A stretch of DNA of 22,560 nucleotides. It comes from a virus. Below, one piece after another: positions 20,805-22,560 of this stretch (within the stretch, counting starts at the first letter, position 1; each line of letters opens with the position of its first letter). The position numbers and the translations under genes were made by a program. The notes beneath the pieces are model-generated. The model saw nothing but the letters and a program-made list of their open reading frames with translations, had not been told where the DNA came from and ran no database searches. The stretch is from positions 1 through 22,560 of the IMG/VR virus record IMGVR_UViG_3300023184_009572; one strand, given 5' to 3'.

Positions 20805-21881
20805 TCATACCATCGAAGCGTACAAGTTTTCACTGTAAGCCTTGCCGAGTCGAATAATGCCGAACTTTGAATCACATTCTTTCAAAAGATTTATCACATC
20901 ACTTTGAAATGATTTTCCGTTGAACATGTCTTCAGATATTCGGATTAGGAGATAACCATTTTCCATCGCATAATTTTCTACGGCGAGGTCTCTTTTGATT
21001 TGTTGGTCAAAAAGCTCAATACCCAAGATCGGAAAAAAATGAAATGGTCCATCAAATTCTATTAGTATGTGCTTTGATTTATTCGCTATGTCCACCCTGG
21101 CTCTATGAGACTTATTCGGAATAGATGGATGTTTTATTTGAAACTGAGATGTAACTTCGGAACCCCAAATTTCTTTACACATATTCAACAGGATCTTTTC
21201 AGGTCTTGAAGAACCTCGACCAATGAACTTTGAAGCCATTTCTTGAAATAGCTCTGGATTATTAATCCGCCAATTATTGAGATTCTCTGTTCTTTTTGCT
21301 ATTATTTCGGGTCTGGAGCTTGTGATTCGTGCGACAGCAGAAGACCTATCACGAAAATCTTTCCTCTTGTTCAATGAGCCTAACATGACAGATCTTCTGT
21401 CTCGCTCTTCTGGAGAAGAGAGTATCGCTCTCGAAACAGAATCAGACATTTTTTGCCTGTATTCTGTTAGATCAAGCCCTTCTTTCTTCCTTCTCTCAAT
21501 CCAGTTGCAGTTATCAGTTGCACTATATTTTTTAGATGACACATCACAAATTGTTGGTCCGTACAGTTCAAAATATTTTTCTTTCGATAACTGGTGTTGT
21601 GAATTCACGTGTTGTGTGATCTTGCTTCCTGCGAACTTACAAAGAGCACATTCTACATAGTCAACACCTATTTTCCCGTCAGGCCAACATCTCAATACAT
21701 GCAACTCATGCGCAAGATATAGATGTGGTTGTTTTTTTCTTGGTCCAACATGGGTGTCACACCTATTACACCAATAACTTATCTCCGGTCTTTCGTCACA
21801 ATCGACAATTTTTGTTCGAGAATCTCTTTCAAAGGCAGCATCCTCCCGTCCGTCGTCCTGAACTTGTGGTCCATCGTGCAT
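20805..21881 (-). CDS. Vsr/EDxHD-type homing endonuclease between the two dnaE halves
   Basis: The 358-residue protein has an N-terminal cysteine-rich part with two CxxC pairs (C38/C41 and C78/C81) and histidines H91/H96 (CALCKFAGSKITQHVNSQH), like phage zinc-finger DNA-binding modules. A basic, helical middle (about 125-215) with repeated 'RRSVMLGSLNKRK'-like units follows and could be tandem DNA-contact elements. The C-terminal nuclease core has E228 (SRPEKIL), D264 (RARVDIA), then LIEFDGPFHFF (E275, D277, H281) and D298 (IKRDLA). This E...D...x...H...D order is that of the Vsr-like homing endonuclease family reported within fractured split-intein genes. It starts at an ATG inside the Int-N frame with a strong AGGGGAG eight bases upstream. 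It would cut intein-less dnaE alleles and drive spread of the unit. Confidence 0.8.
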   Translation of the reverse strand: MHDGPQVQDDGREDAAFERDSRTKIVDCDERPEISYWCNRCDTHVGPRKKQPHLYLAHELHVLRCWPDGKIGVDYVECALCKFAGSKITQHVNSQHQLSKEKYFELYGPTICDVSSKKYSATDNCNWIERRKKEGLDLTEYRQKMSDSVSRAILSSPEERDRRSVMLGSLNKRKDFRDRSSAVARITSSRPEIIAKRTENLNNWRINNPELFQEMASKFIGRGSSRPEKILLNMCKEIWGSEVTSQFQIKHPSIPNKSHRARVDIANKSKHILIEFDGPFHFFPILGIELFDQQIKRDLAVENYAMENGYLLIRISEDMFNGKSFQSDVINLLKECDSKFGIIRLGKAYSENLYASMV

Positions 21882-22087
21882 TTAACTTTCTCCCCTGTAT
21901 CAAGGACAACCTCATAAAGCTTTTTCACACCATTGTGATGCCTCTTTACAACCCGGGTAAAAACATCATTGCCAGTGGCTTCATCTCTAGTCATAACGAT
22001 GTCACCAGAATTGACTTCCCTGATTTGCTTTCTTACGACGTTTCCTTCACCGTCATAAGTATCTACTTCAGTGGAAAAGTGAACACA
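21779..22087 (-). other. Int-N domain of a split intein
   Basis: The intein starts at Cys1 (codon 22085-22087), directly after GYGFNS of DnaE. It runs 102 codons to a TAA at 21779-21781. Block A is CVHFSTEVDTYDGEG. Block B is CTMDHKFRTTDG, with the T-x-x-H catalytic motif (T71, H74). It ends MLPLKEILEQKLSIVTKDRR, the point where many inteins carry their endonuclease insert. The length equals that of known natural DnaE Int-N pieces. Confidence 0.85.
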
Positions 22088-22560
22088 TGAGTTGAAGCCA
22101 TAACCAGCAAAAAATAGGATCTTTTCGTAAAGTTCGTCGGCAATCTTTTCAGGTACGCCGTTGCGCACCGCACCAGACACAAAATCGACTTTGGACTTTT
22201 TGGCCTCATCGACACCCTTCGCACCATCTTTCGCTGTCGTCTTTTTCATGATATTACGACGGATAGTGTCGGTCTCAGTCTCTGGAAAACCGGCCACAAC
22301 AGAACACAATTTCATCACGGATTCCTGAAAAATTATACAGCCAAAAGTCGGCTCAAGAACCTTTTTGATGAGTGGATGCAAATAATCGATCTTGTCAGGA
22401 TTGGCCTTAGAATCCAAATATAATTTGTCAACGTTAGCCGCCAAAGGACCAGGGCGATAGATGGAAGTCAGAGTCGCAATGTCGAGGATGCTCGTCGGTT
22501 TTGCCCTCATGAACAATCGTTGGGCTCCAGCGTTGGCAAGCTGAAAAATACCGGCAAACC
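21779..22560 (-). CDS. dnaE: N-terminal part of DNA polymerase III alpha fused to Int-N (partial)
   Basis: The frame is open from the right edge of the window, so the gene starts outside. The DnaE portion includes AGIFQLANAGAQRLFMRAKP, DIATLTSIYRPGP, and FGCIIFQESVMKLCSVVAGF, which match the bacterial 'GIFQxES', 'ALYRPGP' and 'YQExVMxIA' regions of the palm and fingers. It ends ILFFAGYGFNS, where the extein stops and Int-N begins. DnaE is the replicative polymerase subunit. Here the chain is cut at the GYGFN-SHA site and must be joined to the 19591-20625 product by protein trans-splicing to be active. The edge truncation means PHP and catalytic Asp residues are not in view. Confidence 0.88.
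   Translation of the reverse strand, partial: FAGIFQLANAGAQRLFMRAKPTSILDIATLTSIYRPGPLAANVDKLYLDSKANPDKIDYLHPLIKKVLEPTFGCIIFQESVMKLCSVVAGFPETETDTIRRNIMKKTTAKDGAKGVDEAKKSKVDFVSGAVRNGVPEKIADELYEKILFFAGYGFNSCVHFSTEVDTYDGEGNVVRKQIREVNSGDIVMTRDEATGNDVFTRVVKRHHNGVKKLYEVVLDTGEKVKCTMDHKFRTTDGRMLPLKEILEQKLSIVTKDRR
21890..21896 (-). promoter_or_regulatory. Strong ribosome binding site inside Int-N for the homing endonuclease
   Basis: AGGGGAG (minus strand, 21896-21890) stands eight bases before the ATG at 21881. It is formed by the GGG-GAG codons of DTGEKVK within the Int-N reading frame. It decides the endonuclease start and implies a nested start, with 103 bases shared by two reading frames. Confidence 0.6.

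Noticed and set aside
20515-22087. A simple frameshift or sequencing error breaking one ordinary dnaE intein
   Set aside because: Two separate changes of frame would be needed. Int-N ends at a length typical of split pieces, Int-C opens with its own ATG at the usual place, and the middle protein has a complete start, stop and ribosome binding site.
1-22560. tRNA genes, CRISPR arrays, insertion sequences, attachment sites
   Set aside because: The spaces between genes are almost all under 50 bases. I saw no cloverleaf, no regularly spaced repeats, no transposase and no terminal inverted repeats.

Overview
The window looks like part of a large tailed bacteriophage genome, probably aquatic and uncultivated. 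Genes are packed end to end with ATGA or TGATG overlaps. Nearly all lie on the minus strand in one long co-directional series. Many small unrecognised proteins are mixed with phage-type nucleotide metabolism (dCMP deaminase, thymidine kinase, a thymidylate-synthase-family enzyme, a P-loop dNMP kinase) and a DnaE-type replicative polymerase. I see no tRNA, rRNA, CRISPR array or insertion sequence, and no gene-free stretch over 300 bases. The host cannot be read from this sequence.

Layout, left to right. Positions 1-126 (+) are the tail of a probable 2OG-Fe(II) oxygenase. Positions 130-3744 (-) carry a PolX-like nucleotidyltransferase, a GapR-like DNA-binding protein and several unknowns. Positions 3767-4360 (+) hold a lone HxGH nucleotidylyltransferase. 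Positions 4367-13668 (-) are a long block of small proteins. It includes a PD-(D/E)XK nuclease overlapping a ligase-fold KxDG protein, a pterin-dehydratase-like protein, a nitrilase-family amidohydrolase, a two- or three-gene membrane/coiled-coil group that could be lysis genes, a ribbon-helix-helix protein and an Fe/Mn superoxide dismutase with an extra N-terminal segment. Many of these proteins begin with a similar short amphipathic helix ending in (L/I)-x-E. This resembles the capsid-targeting and prohead-protease signal of T4 internal head proteins, so they may be virion cargo.

Positions 13665-19588 (-) form a nucleotide and DNA-modification operon. In transcription order it encodes a dNMP-kinase-like protein, a NodU/TobZ-type carbamoyltransferase, a small divergent thymidylate-synthase-fold protein, an NAD-dependent sugar epimerase, a thymidylate-synthase homologue with Asp at the base-recognition position (the dCMP-hydroxymethylase signature), thymidine kinase and dCMP deaminase. 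A dCMP hydroxymethylase beside a carbamoyltransferase predicts hypermodified cytosine, most simply 5-carbamoyloxymethylcytosine.

Positions 19591-22560 (-) contain a fractured dnaE gene. Its N-terminal half ends in a 102-residue Int-N domain, and its C-terminal half starts with a 37-residue Int-C domain. Between them lie a free-standing Vsr/EDxHD-type homing endonuclease and a small ORF. This looks like a natural split intein of the 'fractured gene' type at the GYGFN(x)-SHA site of DNA polymerase III alpha. The modification operon and the split intein are the two most interesting things here.
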